From NCBI GenBank assembly GCA_001599295.1, contig BCGN01000006.1, forward strand, positions 1,240,001 through 1,304,000: 64,000 nt of DNA, read 5' to 3'. This DNA is from Sporopachydermia quercuum (Eukaryota > Ascomycota > Sporopachydermiomycetes > Sporopachydermiales > Sporopachydermiaceae). Numbering within the stretch: the first letter of the stretch is position 1; every line of letters starts with the position of its first letter. The notes under the pieces are model-generated. The model ran no database searches, was not told the DNA's origin, and saw only the letters and a program-made list of their open reading frames with translations. A program made the position numbers and the translations under genes. Shown piece by piece: positions 31,356 through 40,475 of this stretch.

Positions 31356-34300
31356 AAGGGTATTCAGCAAGACAAAAAAGACCCTGAATATCGTTCAAGC
31401 CAACAGGCAGATCAAAATTACCGTCACTTCGGCTCAGTTCTCGCCGGTCTTCAACCCATCTTCTGCTAACTGCAGAAGNTTCTCTAATACAGCATGTCAC
31501 AGTGGTGTGAAGGACTTTTTCGATAAACCATTGAAATTCTGGCTCAGTTCAAAATCTGCTGAGCCTGAGAATTCGCAATCATTCAGCAAAGAACACCAGC
31601 TGCAAAAGCCGCGGATTTCAAGCGGCCGCCCAGTAGATACTTATAGGATCTATAGAGCTCTGGCAGATGCCTATAGGCCGGATCCAAGTGCTATTAATAG
31701 ATCAGCAATAGCAGCACTAGTTGATGTTGATCCTTATTTCAATGAACCCAAACCAAACTCACAGCTTAAAAGAGGCTCCTTCATTGAAGCCCTTGATGCT
31801 AATGGCAACCTGACAATAGGCATCTTACTTCCGCAGATAGCATCCATTGATACTCTGCAAGTGGATGTGCTCACTGTACGTGGCACTTGCATTTCTATTC
31901 CTATCAGCAACATTACAGTGTCTTTCGAACCGTTTATTAACATAAAAGCATTAAATAATTCGGCTAATTACCCAGATATTGTTCATGTGATCAACATATT
32001 CCTAAAATACTCTTTATCCTTATTCAAGAGTCACGTGAGACATTATTTGTCAGCTGCCCACAGCACTTTCGCTAAAGACGACGTTGCCGTTACTTTCGAA
32101 CTACCGGAAATCGCTAACTATATTCTCTCCAATGCGCCCGCCATTCCCGATTCCCGGAAATTCAAACTCCATGGGATTTACTTTGCTACTCACATTGGTC
32201 TNTGTAGAAGCCCTGGCCAGTACATGGTGCTGAACACGCAACTGTATCCTGGTTGTTTGCTCAACACGCAGAATAACCAATTATCATGGCTGGCCATGAA
32301 TAAAACAGCACATAATCTTCAATTGTTTGGTACTAAATATATGGTAACTTCAATAGCGATATCAACAGCTTATAGCACTGTGATGACTGAGTTCCATAGG
32401 GATAACAATGCCAAGCAGTTTGATCTCTTTGTCAAGGGCATGAAAAGCATTATGAAGATAGCAGAGGAAGGGGAGCGGAAGCGGGAGATTGAATTTCTAC
32501 GGGAGATCAATAAATACAACAGCATTCTAACATTAATGATTTATTTTCTGTTGTATCCGCATCCTGAGCTGGTTAGGTTTATTGATAAGCTGGTAAATAT
32601 GTTTAAGGAGGGGGAAATGGAAGAGAAGCAGCAAGGAAAAGAGGAAACTGGTGATGGATTTCGTTCCACACACAGTGCAAAGTTTGATATTAATGGTAAT
32701 ATAAATGATAATATCAATAGTAATGCTAATACTGCCAATACTAGTGTTAATACTACTAGTTCTACTACTACAATTACTACAACTACAACTACTACTGATA
32801 CTAATCCTTCTAATCCTACTATTACAATGCCTTACTCAGCTTTTGATTCGGCTTCAACTTCTTCCTACAAACTCTTCAACTCTGCTTATCTTAAACCTAT
32901 CGACGAACTGAAAGCCAGTATTTACGAAATCCTTCTAAAATCAACAGTTCTCACCAGCTTATCAGATCCTTTTATTGCTTCCCAGCTTATCGGGACCTCA
33001 AGCTCTTTGCTCAATGACGATATCACCGACAGAGCCACGCCAGTATTCAATGAATTCAAGTTCAGCAATGGCAATGGCAGTGGCACAGGCACATTCAAAA
33101 ACGCGACAGATCAAACTGTCTCCAACTCATCAAAGGCTGCTGTTGCTACTGAAAACTGGTACTTGCCACATAAAACTAAACGTTCTCCGCATATCATCGT
33201 CCTCCCAAGCGAAACATTCCGTGCTATGGGCAAACCACACTTATCTGACACAGCGATCAGCTTCCAGACAGAAGGCTCCACTATAAGGCTCTTTATTCAT
33301 TTGATAGACGTTACTAACATCATCACACCTTTGCATGAGCTGTTTGAAGCTGCTCTGTATCGAGTGAAAACTAGCATTTTATTCAATCCGGAGTCCAGCA
33401 ATTACACATCAACTACACCNCTGGGGCTTCCAATAGCCTGTTTGAGCCTCCTGCCGGAGGATGTGCTGGAGTCGGCAGCATTCAATGAGTCCTTGTGGGA
33501 AGAGACCATTCGCAAGGAAGCCTTTCAGCAGTCCGGACGCCAGTTCTACTGCAGCAACACCGAACTGGAGACAGATCAGTTTAAATNCTGTATCACCATC
33601 GAAGCTGTTTACGACAGCTGGCAGTCAGATCCTTGGAAGCTCAAGGATTATTCCCTCAAGTTTACCCGGCTGAAGTATAAGGACATGTTTTTTCTGAAAT
33701 ACAACAGTATGCTGGATATAATAGAGAACAGAGGCTGGGGGACGCTTCCTGCATATTATTTGCCTTCCCATGAGGAAGGAGAAACCAGTGCTAGCATTAA
33801 TAATGGAAATAGCATGAGTAATGCAAACGACGCGAAGAGCCAACCTGTTCTCTCTACAGAAACGAAATCGACGTTCAAATTAGCTCCCTTGTTTTCCGTT
33901 TCTTCTGGAAGATCGACAAAGCTCGATCCCTTCGGCTTCAACGAAGAAGTACCGCCAGGGATCCGCACGGTTCTGCTGCAGTTTGTGGGACACATCTCCA
34001 GCAGGTTCTGGCGGCGAATTGATAGACACCCGTTGGAATCGAGCTTGGTGCCTGCGAAATTGGCCGTAGGACCTGATTCTTCCCCCGGAGAGAGCGCCGG
34101 TTTCTCTGTGCTGCAGCTGGAGACAGGGCAAGAGGTCATGACCAATAAATTCCTCCGGGAGCTGGGGTACCTCGCGGGTGAGATCTCTGGCCGGTATGCC
34201 ACGGAAAACAACGTTCCAGTGCTATTCCGCAGCCAGAATTTGGTGCCAGACTTACCTCGGGCATTAAAAGCTGCTGAGGAAACGTCCAGCAGCAGCTACG

Positions 34301-34953
34301 ACCTGTTCCGTCTGTCGTCCAGCGGAGCAGATGTTCAAACAGCTTATGACGACGTCACTGACAGTTATAACCTACTGGGGGAGCTCCCTACCACGCAGAT
34401 GCTGGCCGCCACACGATTGCTGCTCCCCGAGACCGTTTCCACCGAATATGACCCGCACACTGGATTAGGCCTCCCCTGGGGCTACATCAACATCGCCAAC
34501 GGGTTGCATTCGGTAGAGGCGCTTATGAACCAGTTACAGCTCTGTCATCACATCACCAGGAGCCGGGGAACTTACTTGCACCGCAGGAAAAACCTCTGGG
34601 TATATTTGAACCGGCAGGCTCTGCAGGACCTCTATTCACGGTACATCAAACCCCGGGCGGAAGTACTTGACCTTCTGCAGTTCTGCAACTATCGTTTCTG
34701 GGTCCTGAAATATCTTCAGCAGCAGCAGCAGCAGCAGAATGCACGGGAAGTGTTTGAAGTGTTACTGAAGTGCACAGTCATACAGAAAGGCCTTTATGAG
34801 GATAAAAGCCTGTGCCGCGCATTCTGTGTGGATTTGGGCATTGAAGTCGATGTCTTTTCGCCTTTAGTTGAGTTGAACGTTGGTGACAACGTGCTGTGCA
34901 CGGAGGTGGTGGCTTTGGATCCTATAAATGACTGTATTATACTCTCCTTCTAA
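31339..34953 (+). CDS. mitochondrial RNase II/Dss1-like protein with degenerate active site
   Basis: A 1204-aa protein resembling Dss1 (mitochondrial degradosome exoribonuclease) and Cyt-4-type RNase II family proteins. The N-terminus (MLFVYKRVFSKTKKTL) is basic and looks like a mitochondrial presequence. FFDKPLKFWLSS follows near 57. The C-terminus matches the family: RFWVLKYL, a Gln run (about 1126), CTVIQKGLYEDKSLCRAF, and an S1-like end, GDNVLCTEVVALDPINDCI. The RNB catalytic motif, normally EIDDA with four Asp, reads HLSDTAIS (about 633), followed by FIHLIDV. The SPLRRY-type motif is replaced by ANGLHSVEALMN (about 1045). Catalytic Asp and Arg residues therefore seem lost. An Asn/Thr-rich insert lies at about 450-490. 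The 3' half is clearly more GC-rich than the 5' half. I see no intron. The alternative is a pseudoenzyme paralogue rather than the Dss1 orthologue. Confidence 0.75.
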   Translation: MLFVYKRVFSKTKKTLNIVQANRQIKITVTSAQFSPVFNPSSANCRXFSNTACHSGVKDFFDKPLKFWLSSKSAEPENSQSFSKEHQLQKPRISSGRPVDTYRIYRALADAYRPDPSAINRSAIAALVDVDPYFNEPKPNSQLKRGSFIEALDANGNLTIGILLPQIASIDTLQVDVLTVRGTCISIPISNITVSFEPFINIKALNNSANYPDIVHVINIFLKYSLSLFKSHVRHYLSAAHSTFAKDDVAVTFELPEIANYILSNAPAIPDSRKFKLHGIYFATHIGXCRSPGQYMVLNTQLYPGCLLNTQNNQLSWLAMNKTAHNLQLFGTKYMVTSIAISTAYSTVMTEFHRDNNAKQFDLFVKGMKSIMKIAEEGERKREIEFLREINKYNSILTLMIYFLLYPHPELVRFIDKLVNMFKEGEMEEKQQGKEETGDGFRSTHSAKFDINGNINDNINSNANTANTSVNTTSSTTTITTTTTTTDTNPSNPTITMPYSAFDSASTSSYKLFNSAYLKPIDELKASIYEILLKSTVLTSLSDPFIASQLIGTSSSLLNDDITDRATPVFNEFKFSNGNGSGTGTFKNATDQTVSNSSKAAVATENWYLPHKTKRSPHIIVLPSETFRAMGKPHLSDTAISFQTEGSTIRLFIHLIDVTNIITPLHELFEAALYRVKTSILFNPESSNYTSTTXLGLPIACLSLLPEDVLESAAFNESLWEETIRKEAFQQSGRQFYCSNTELETDQFKXCITIEAVYDSWQSDPWKLKDYSLKFTRLKYKDMFFLKYNSMLDIIENRGWGTLPAYYLPSHEEGETSASINNGNSMSNANDAKSQPVLSTETKSTFKLAPLFSVSSGRSTKLDPFGFNEEVPPGIRTVLLQFVGHISSRFWRRIDRHPLESSLVPAKLAVGPDSSPGESAGFSVLQLETGQEVMTNKFLRELGYLAGEISGRYATENNVPVLFRSQNLVPDLPRALKAAEETSSSSYDLFRLSSSGADVQTAYDDVTDSYNLLGELPTTQMLAATRLLLPETVSTEYDPHTGLGLPWGYINIANGLHSVEALMNQLQLCHHITRSRGTYLHRRKNLWVYLNRQALQDLYSRYIKPRAEVLDLLQFCNYRFWVLKYLQQQQQQQNAREVFEVLLKCTVIQKGLYEDKSLCRAFCVDLGIEVDVFSPLVELNVGDNVLCTEVVALDPINDCIILSF

Positions 34954-36033
34954 ATAAGTGCCAGTTGCTAAGTACTAAACAATCAGTGGTAAGTATTAAA
35001 GCTTCCTTTCCTTCTATGCCATTTCCAATGTCATATTCCTGTATATATGAACGTGAATAAAATGTGAATAACAGAACCGGATTCATTTTCGGATATATGC
35101 TAATAGCTGCTGCACCATACACCATACACCATCAGAAACAAATTGCGAAGTCCCAAGTGTATAATAACAGCATTCTATTAGGATTTAATCCTGTAAGTTA
35201 TTGGAACGAGAGTTTATATTTATTTGATGAAATATATGATTACAAGAGGGTATATAATAACTCCACGTATGAGAAGGTCATATAATAATACCTGGAGACT
35301 GTCCTATCACTCCTGGGAATGATTACAATTGGTTATTAATGAAGGTGAAAAAAGGGGAAAGAAGGGGAAGGTGATCAAATGTTTATGATAAAACAGCAGC
35401 AGGTTGAAATTATGTTCTTCGTTAATAGCTTTTCTGTTGATAGCTTTTCATTTAATACTCTTTCAGTTCATAGCTTTCCTGCTAGCCATTTTTTCTCTAT
35501 TTAGCACGTTCAACATCTCTTATACCTCTACCTCTATAGTTCACTGCGTTTCCGGCAGCAAATCCAGAATCTAACATCTAAATCACCGATATCAGGGGTT
35601 CCAGTAACAGCTCCCTTGCTCAATAAGAAAACAAGGGCTCTGTTTCGATCCCCACAGCTGCAGATAAAAATATCACCATCCAACACAATCAGTAGAGATA
35701 GGCTTCTGAAGTGTCCGATTTATTCCTTCACACTCAGAGTGGCAGTTACTATCTACCTTCAGCAATTAGTTGAGATAGAGATGCTTAAGGAATGTAAGGA
35801 GACAACAACGATTTCCTTATGTTACCTCCAGCATATGACATGGATTCTGAAGAGCAGATCCTCTTGTTAGAGTAATCTTTTTGTTCTACACGTTAAGCAA
35901 GTATTTATTATAGAGCATCATTCTAATTATACAGCCCTTATGTCAAGATCAATTTCGCTCCATGAATCTCTGCGGCATAGAAATTTCTATCCATTAGAAT
36001 AATGATTTCAGGCTCCCAGTAGATTGAATTCTC
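34954..36033. other. intergenic region
   Basis: About 1.1 kb with short unconvincing open frames. It includes a few near-repeats of the form ttgatagcttttc around 35425-35480. Nothing else is seen. Confidence 0.45.
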
Positions 36034-37272
36034 TTATGAGAAACCCCCGATATGAATAAGATGAATGATGAAGATAATGAAACACAATTGATGGTATTTA
36101 CTCAATGTGAACATAGAGGCACCAGGGAATGACATCAAAAGCTCTCCAATACTACCAACAANCCTAGTTATGAAAGTAGTATCATTAGTATTAATATTAC
36201 TGTCAATATTGTAATTGATGACCACGCAGACTGACATTACCAGACCAGTAAATCAGCATCTTCTGATCTTTCTGTTTATCCTCTCGCTAAATTTGTATCA
36301 TATTACAGTAGAAACAATTAGGCTTACCGCTCAGAATATCTCCGTCCTCTTCTTCATCTTCATTAATCCCGCTCGTATTCGTATTATTTCCTCTGCTTCG
36401 CAATCTTCTTCATCGATATAGTAAAATATAGCAAAACTGAAACTCTCTCCAAGCTCTTTCTACCACGAGGAAATTCAGGATCGTTGTTTCCACTATAACC
36501 AATTGCAGTACCAGCAATTGCCCCTAATGGAGTCCTCCTAACGAGCAAATCCTTAATTTGGATACCCCAAGTAAAACCTAGCATTAACACAATCTACCTC
36601 ATGAACAATTAGCAAAGGACTATCGACAAAAANCCTTCTGGTATCACCGGCAGCTTTTATACAGAAATAACGATGATTAGCATATTCTTGNTGTTTTTTT
36701 GCTTTGCTATTTCTACGCATTGCTCAAAATATCCTAGTCGTATTTATTGTTTATCCAACGCGCTATTTAAATACTGCAGTATGATATCTTCTAACGTACT
36801 CCAAAAGAGATTTTGATTTTTTACCTCAACAGGGGTTTGAATAGAGAGATAGCAAAAGGTGTGGTTCTTTCAGACAAATAGCTTGTATACTTTAGAACTT
36901 GCACAGTTCTGTCCTTTCGAAGAATAGTTTTAGGAGCGTAAAACAGACCGTAGTTGCAGCATGGAATGAATGATGGTCGAGAAGAGATTTGTTTCTGTTT
37001 CTGCTGTTGTTGTTCTTCTTCTTTATTGTCAATTGGCTGTGAGAACGCTTTTTGGTCAAATTCTTCTAAGTCTTCGTGAAGAACGATTCAACCTTGAATG
37101 ATTGGAGAACTGAAGATTCGACCATCAATAGAGAACTTGCCATTGGCGATTCGGTTAGAGAGTCTGCTGGGACTCTTCCGACAGTTGTTCCAAAATCAAG
37201 GTTGTTGGCGTAGATTTCTTCTGGAGATTCAAACGACGTAATTAGAGCTTTTCCTTCCCGGTTGAGTTTCAT
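36034..37272 (-). other. unresolved small gene region, probably multi-exon
   Basis: Several minus-strand open segments with protein-like composition line up but cannot be joined confidently. The first starts with an ATG at 37272 (MKLNREGKALITSFESPEEI) and runs 68 codons. In another frame, 85 codons follow (about 37090-36830) with EEFDQKAFSQPI, then PSFIPCCNYGLFYAPKTIL, ending near FKPLLR. A third segment (about 36603-36384) reads MLGFTWGIQIKDLLVRRTP then LGAIAGTAIGYSGNNDPEFP, and could be a membrane protein. Branch-like TGCTAATT and 3' AG signals precede the third segment, and a GTAAGC 5' site lies near 36330. I recognise no family. It may be one short gene with introns, a gene with a frame error, or a decayed gene. 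Confidence 0.35.
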
Positions 37273-37923
37273 GTTATTAGCGTTTTTTTGTTGTTGTTTT
37301 TTGTTTTCTGTTTTCTTTTAGTGTAGCGCCCCTTCTTATGAAGGTGACTGCGAGCTTCCCTTTGGGAGAGATTAGTGTGTAAGTTTGACCGTTAACGGTA
37401 GTTTGAGTGTAGTGAAAAGTGGTGAACATTGTTATCGTTTACGGTCAATTTTATATTTCCCTTGCAATGATGAATCGATTACTGTTACCTTCGCTTCTTT
37501 CATGAATTCTGATGCTCTTTTGAAGCATTATGTACGATGTAGTAGTATTTTTATTTGATGGTGATATATTAATTAATGATGTCGTCAGTATGAGAGATAG
37601 ATGTTGTACTGATCCTGTATGAGAATTGATATATCAATTGCCAACGAANCTGGTACGCGGCGTAGTCCATCCCGAATAATTGGATTGACGGCTGATGCTG
37701 ATTTCACTTGATTGTATTTACCTTGTAGTCTGTTCTTTCTGGAATAGTATCATGTTCGGATCTTCTGGCGGCAATAGTGATAATATATCAAACCTACCAA
37801 CACTATCACTCTTATTACTAGTACATCCATACTATTACTATTAACATTAATTCTTGTACTATTAATTCTAGTNCCACTAGTAGTACTACTATCAATCCCC
37901 GTACCGATCCCAATAACCGACGC
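37273..37923. other. spacer with TA-rich low-complexity tract
   Basis: Region between the unresolved small gene and the PTH2 3' end. 37795-37920 is a low-complexity stretch of actatta, actagta and similar units. It is presumably the PTH2 3' flank and the promoter of the minus-strand gene region to its left. No gene is seen. Confidence 0.5.
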
Positions 37924-38502
37924 CTAGAACAGCTTCAATGCTCCCGTCACCTGATCTAGCACAGCTTTTGGCGCAGGACCCAATCCTAGCACTGTGGCGC
38001 TACCAGCAGCAATCTGCGTGCGGCCCGCATCGTGAATGACCCTGGCATTAATTCCCATCGACATCGCTTGCGCATACAGCATGTCCATCTCTTCCGAGTT
38101 TGGCACGGCCAATGTGATCTTCGCCTGTCCACCGCGTTCCCATCTTTGAAGCAACGCTTGAGATTCCGGTGATCCGTCTAGTAAAAGNTTTTTATAACAA
38201 GCCAAAGCAGCATGCGCACACTGAGCTGCTGCTTTTCCTTTGCCCATTCGCAGATCTGTTCGCACTATCAGCGCCATNCGGCATTCGCCTGGAATCTGGG
38301 AAAACGGGACGTCCGCGTCGCCTATAGGCTCGTATTCTGCGTCAGATTCGTAGTCGCTGTCGCTATCGCTGGACTCTATCTCCTGCAGACTGCTGCTGTG
38401 TGAGATTTGATGCCAGGGAAATATCTGGCCCAAGAGATATCCCGTCACTAAAGAGATTGCACACCCTGTGGCTAGGTTGGACATGTTTGGCTGGATGTAC
38501 AT
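37924..38502 (-). CDS. PTH2: peptidyl-tRNA hydrolase 2
   Basis: Pth2-family hydrolase that frees tRNA from drop-off peptidyl-tRNA. In eukaryotes it is often tail-anchored or N-anchored at mitochondria or ER. The 192-aa protein has an N-terminal hydrophobic segment (about 8-30), an acidic Ser/Asp linker (about 42-65), and the full Pth2 domain (about 75-192). Conserved blocks are MALIVRTDLRMGKGKAAAQC, AHAALACYK, RWERGGQAKITLAV, HDAGRTQIAAGSATVLGLGP and APKAVLDQVTGALKLF. Length and architecture match yeast Pth2 (about 208 aa). The gene is more GC-rich than its surroundings. Its ATG is only about 30 bp downstream of the stop of another same-strand open frame, leaving little room for its own promoter unless that lies within the upstream frame. 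Confidence 0.96.
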   Translation of the reverse strand: MYIQPNMSNLATGCAISLVTGYLLGQIFPWHQISHSSSLQEIESSDSDSDYESDAEYEPIGDADVPFSQIPGECXMALIVRTDLRMGKGKAAAQCAHAALACYKXLLLDGSPESQALLQRWERGGQAKITLAVPNSEEMDMLYAQAMSMGINARVIHDAGRTQIAAGSATVLGLGPAPKAVLDQVTGALKLF

Positions 38503-38533
38503 TGTATGAGCAGATTATATGGTTTATATGGTT

Positions 38534-38791
38534 TCAGGGCGTTGAGAGTTTGTTGATGTCAGGTAATTTTGGGTGATTTGGACCAATTAAAGCAATTCCT
38601 GGCGTTTGACTGATTTGCTGAGGCATTATTAACGGTGATTGACGCTGATTGAACTGATAACTATAAGGTCTCGTATAGAAAAAATGATTTGTGTGAGTTT
38701 CATCGTATAAATGTCCCATAATAGGTGTTTTACTAGTAGTAGCTGTGGGAATACAAAAATATTTGTGTCCCATTTCGGGTTTACTTTCCAT
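38534..38791 (-). CDS. small ORF of 85 codons directly upstream of PTH2, unknown
   Basis: MESKPEMGHKYFCIPTATTS to the C-terminus PNHPKLPDINKLSTP. I recognise no family, signal peptide or membrane segment. It has a Pro/Thr/His/Tyr-rich composition and one MGHLYDETHTNHFFYTRPYS stretch that looks protein-like rather than random. It lies on the same strand as PTH2, its stop about 30 bp before the PTH2 ATG, and is divergent from the DNAJC8-like gene with about 245 bp between them. It could be a real small gene, a long uORF of PTH2, or the first cistron of a two-gene transcript. Confidence 0.4.
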   Translation of the reverse strand: MESKPEMGHKYFCIPTATTSKTPIMGHLYDETHTNHFFYTRPYSYQFNQRQSPLIMPQQISQTPGIALIGPNHPKLPDINKLSTP

Positions 38792-39036
38792 CAGTCTATC
38801 TCACCACACTATCTACAAAGGATAAGACCATAATCGGCACTCTTACTATTATCAATCAATTTATCTAGTAAATATCAAGTAAAGAGACAATTAGAATACT
38901 GCATATAACTTCAGTTTCATACTAACGACGGTCTGTCCAGCAAAATCAACAAATGGCCAAACTTTGCTGAAACAACACACTATCGTTATCACTGTCACTA
39001 TAACGATCAGAGCAAGAACAATCAGGAACAACCGGC

Positions 39037-39793
39037 ATGGATGTCATTGATAATCTGCTATCAAAAGAGGAGAAGAGTTTGGCAAAAGTGAGTGAAAACA
39101 GAACTTTTATTATTCTACTATTTGGATATCCAACTATCCTAACGATATCACCATGTGCTTTTTCTGCTCTTCTCTTTTCACTCTACTTTATTCCATTTCC
39201 TTTTATCTCTACATACTAACCATAAGTAGGACGCCGAGATTGATAGAATTCTCAGCGCTTTCAAATTGGACGCCTACTCAATTTTAGACTTACAACCTGG
39301 TTGCTCAACCTCGGATATCAAGAACACCTACAGAAAGAAATCACTGCTAATCCATCCGGATAAAACATCCAATCCAAGAGCTCCTGATGCATTTGCAATT
39401 CTAAAAAAAGCAGAATCGACACTGCAAAATGAAGAGGAACGAGAAAAACTCGATGCTGTGTTCGTTGATGCACGAAGAATCCTTCTGAGGGAAAAGAAAT
39501 GGACTATCAACGACGAAAGGATTACTGGCGAAGAGTTTCTGAAAGAATGGAGAGGGAAAGTGAAAGAAGAGTTGGTAGACGCTGAACTTCGGAAAAGAAG
39601 AGCAATGAAACGTCAAATGGAAGAAGAAGGTCGTCAGAGGAAACAGGAAGAAGAAGAGGCAATGAAACGCAAGAAACAGAAGCAAGATGCTCAAGATTGG
39701 GAAGAAACACGAGATACTCGTGTAGATAACTGGCGACAGTACCAGAAGAAAATTCAGAAGAAAAAGAAGAAGGTGAGCTCCGTGCTTGCATAG
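39037..39793 (+). CDS. DNAJC8/Spf31-like J-domain protein, two exons
   Basis: J-protein resembling human DNAJC8 and S. pombe Spf31, which associate with spliceosomal components; S. cerevisiae has no clear orthologue. Exon 1 (39037-39087, 17 codons) encodes MDVIDNLLSKEEKSLAK. An intron (GTGAGT, branch TACTAAC, end AAGTAG) joins exon 2 (39230-39793), giving 204 aa. The J-domain spans about 28-95 and has YSILDLQPGCSTSDIKNTYR, then the HPD motif in LLIHPDKTSNP (about 58-60). After it comes WTINDERITGEEFLKEWR, typical of the DNAJC8 family. A long charged Glu/Lys/Arg helix (about 125-175) follows, then DTRVDNWRQYQKKIQKKKKK as a basic nuclear-type tail. The RVDxWRxF-like piece also occurs in DNAJC8. 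A chaperone partner is likely Hsp70; the role in splicing is inferred from the family. Confidence 0.85.
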
Positions 39794-40475
39794 AGAGAAC
39801 TGCTTGTCCGGTGATGTTTAGATGATTGAAGTACTGAAAGATGAATTAGAACGTGATTTCATGTTACTTCGTGTAGTTTCGTGCGCTTTCGTGCTTTCGT
39901 GATTGCGTGTTTCGTGTGCATTTAGGTGCATTTATATGCAGTGTTAGCTTTCTTTGTAGTGTAAATTAATGAGAATAATGATATAATAATGTGCTATAAC
40001 AGAAGATGAATCGTATAGTGAATACAACAGGAGAACAGGAAATAACAGGAAAGAACTAGGAACTAGTCAATAACGATAGCATGAATGAATGAATGAACGA
40101 GTGTGTAAAAATGAACAAAACAAACGATCTGGGTACTTAAGGAACTAAACTGGGCTAAGCAGACATTAAACATAAAACAATGAGACGACCATATAACAAT
40201 AGTAGTAATAGTAATAGTAATAATAAAACAATACAGAATAAAAGAAATCAATATAAAAGGAAACGATATAAACTGATATAAATAGAGCCAAAATGAAATT
40301 AGATGAAAAAGAAAATGAAAGTAAGAAGTAAGTAAAAGAAAGTATGAATGAACCAGAAATCATTGAACACTCCTTGCTGCAGCGAGGAGCGTCTACTAGG
40401 TAAGTAATAATTACAATCAACGCATTTGATTCTCCTCCAAAACATCTTCACCATTGTTTATCTGTTTTAATTTAT
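39794..40475. other. convergent 3' region DNAJC8-like/PTC with repeats
   Basis: Shared 3' flank. It contains five TTCGTG units within 39868-39916, a GAAT-type run near 40081, and a TAGTAA-type microsatellite near 40200. No gene is visible. Confidence 0.6.
39868..39916. repeat. TTCGTG cluster, five copies in 49 bp
   Basis: TTCGTG occurs at 39868, 39878, 39888, 39896 and 39911, the first three spaced exactly 10 bp apart (one helical turn). It lies just downstream of the DNAJC8-like gene. Confidence 0.8.

Noticed and set aside
35064-35285. 73-codon frame after the Dss1-like gene
   Set aside because: No family resemblance; probably chance.
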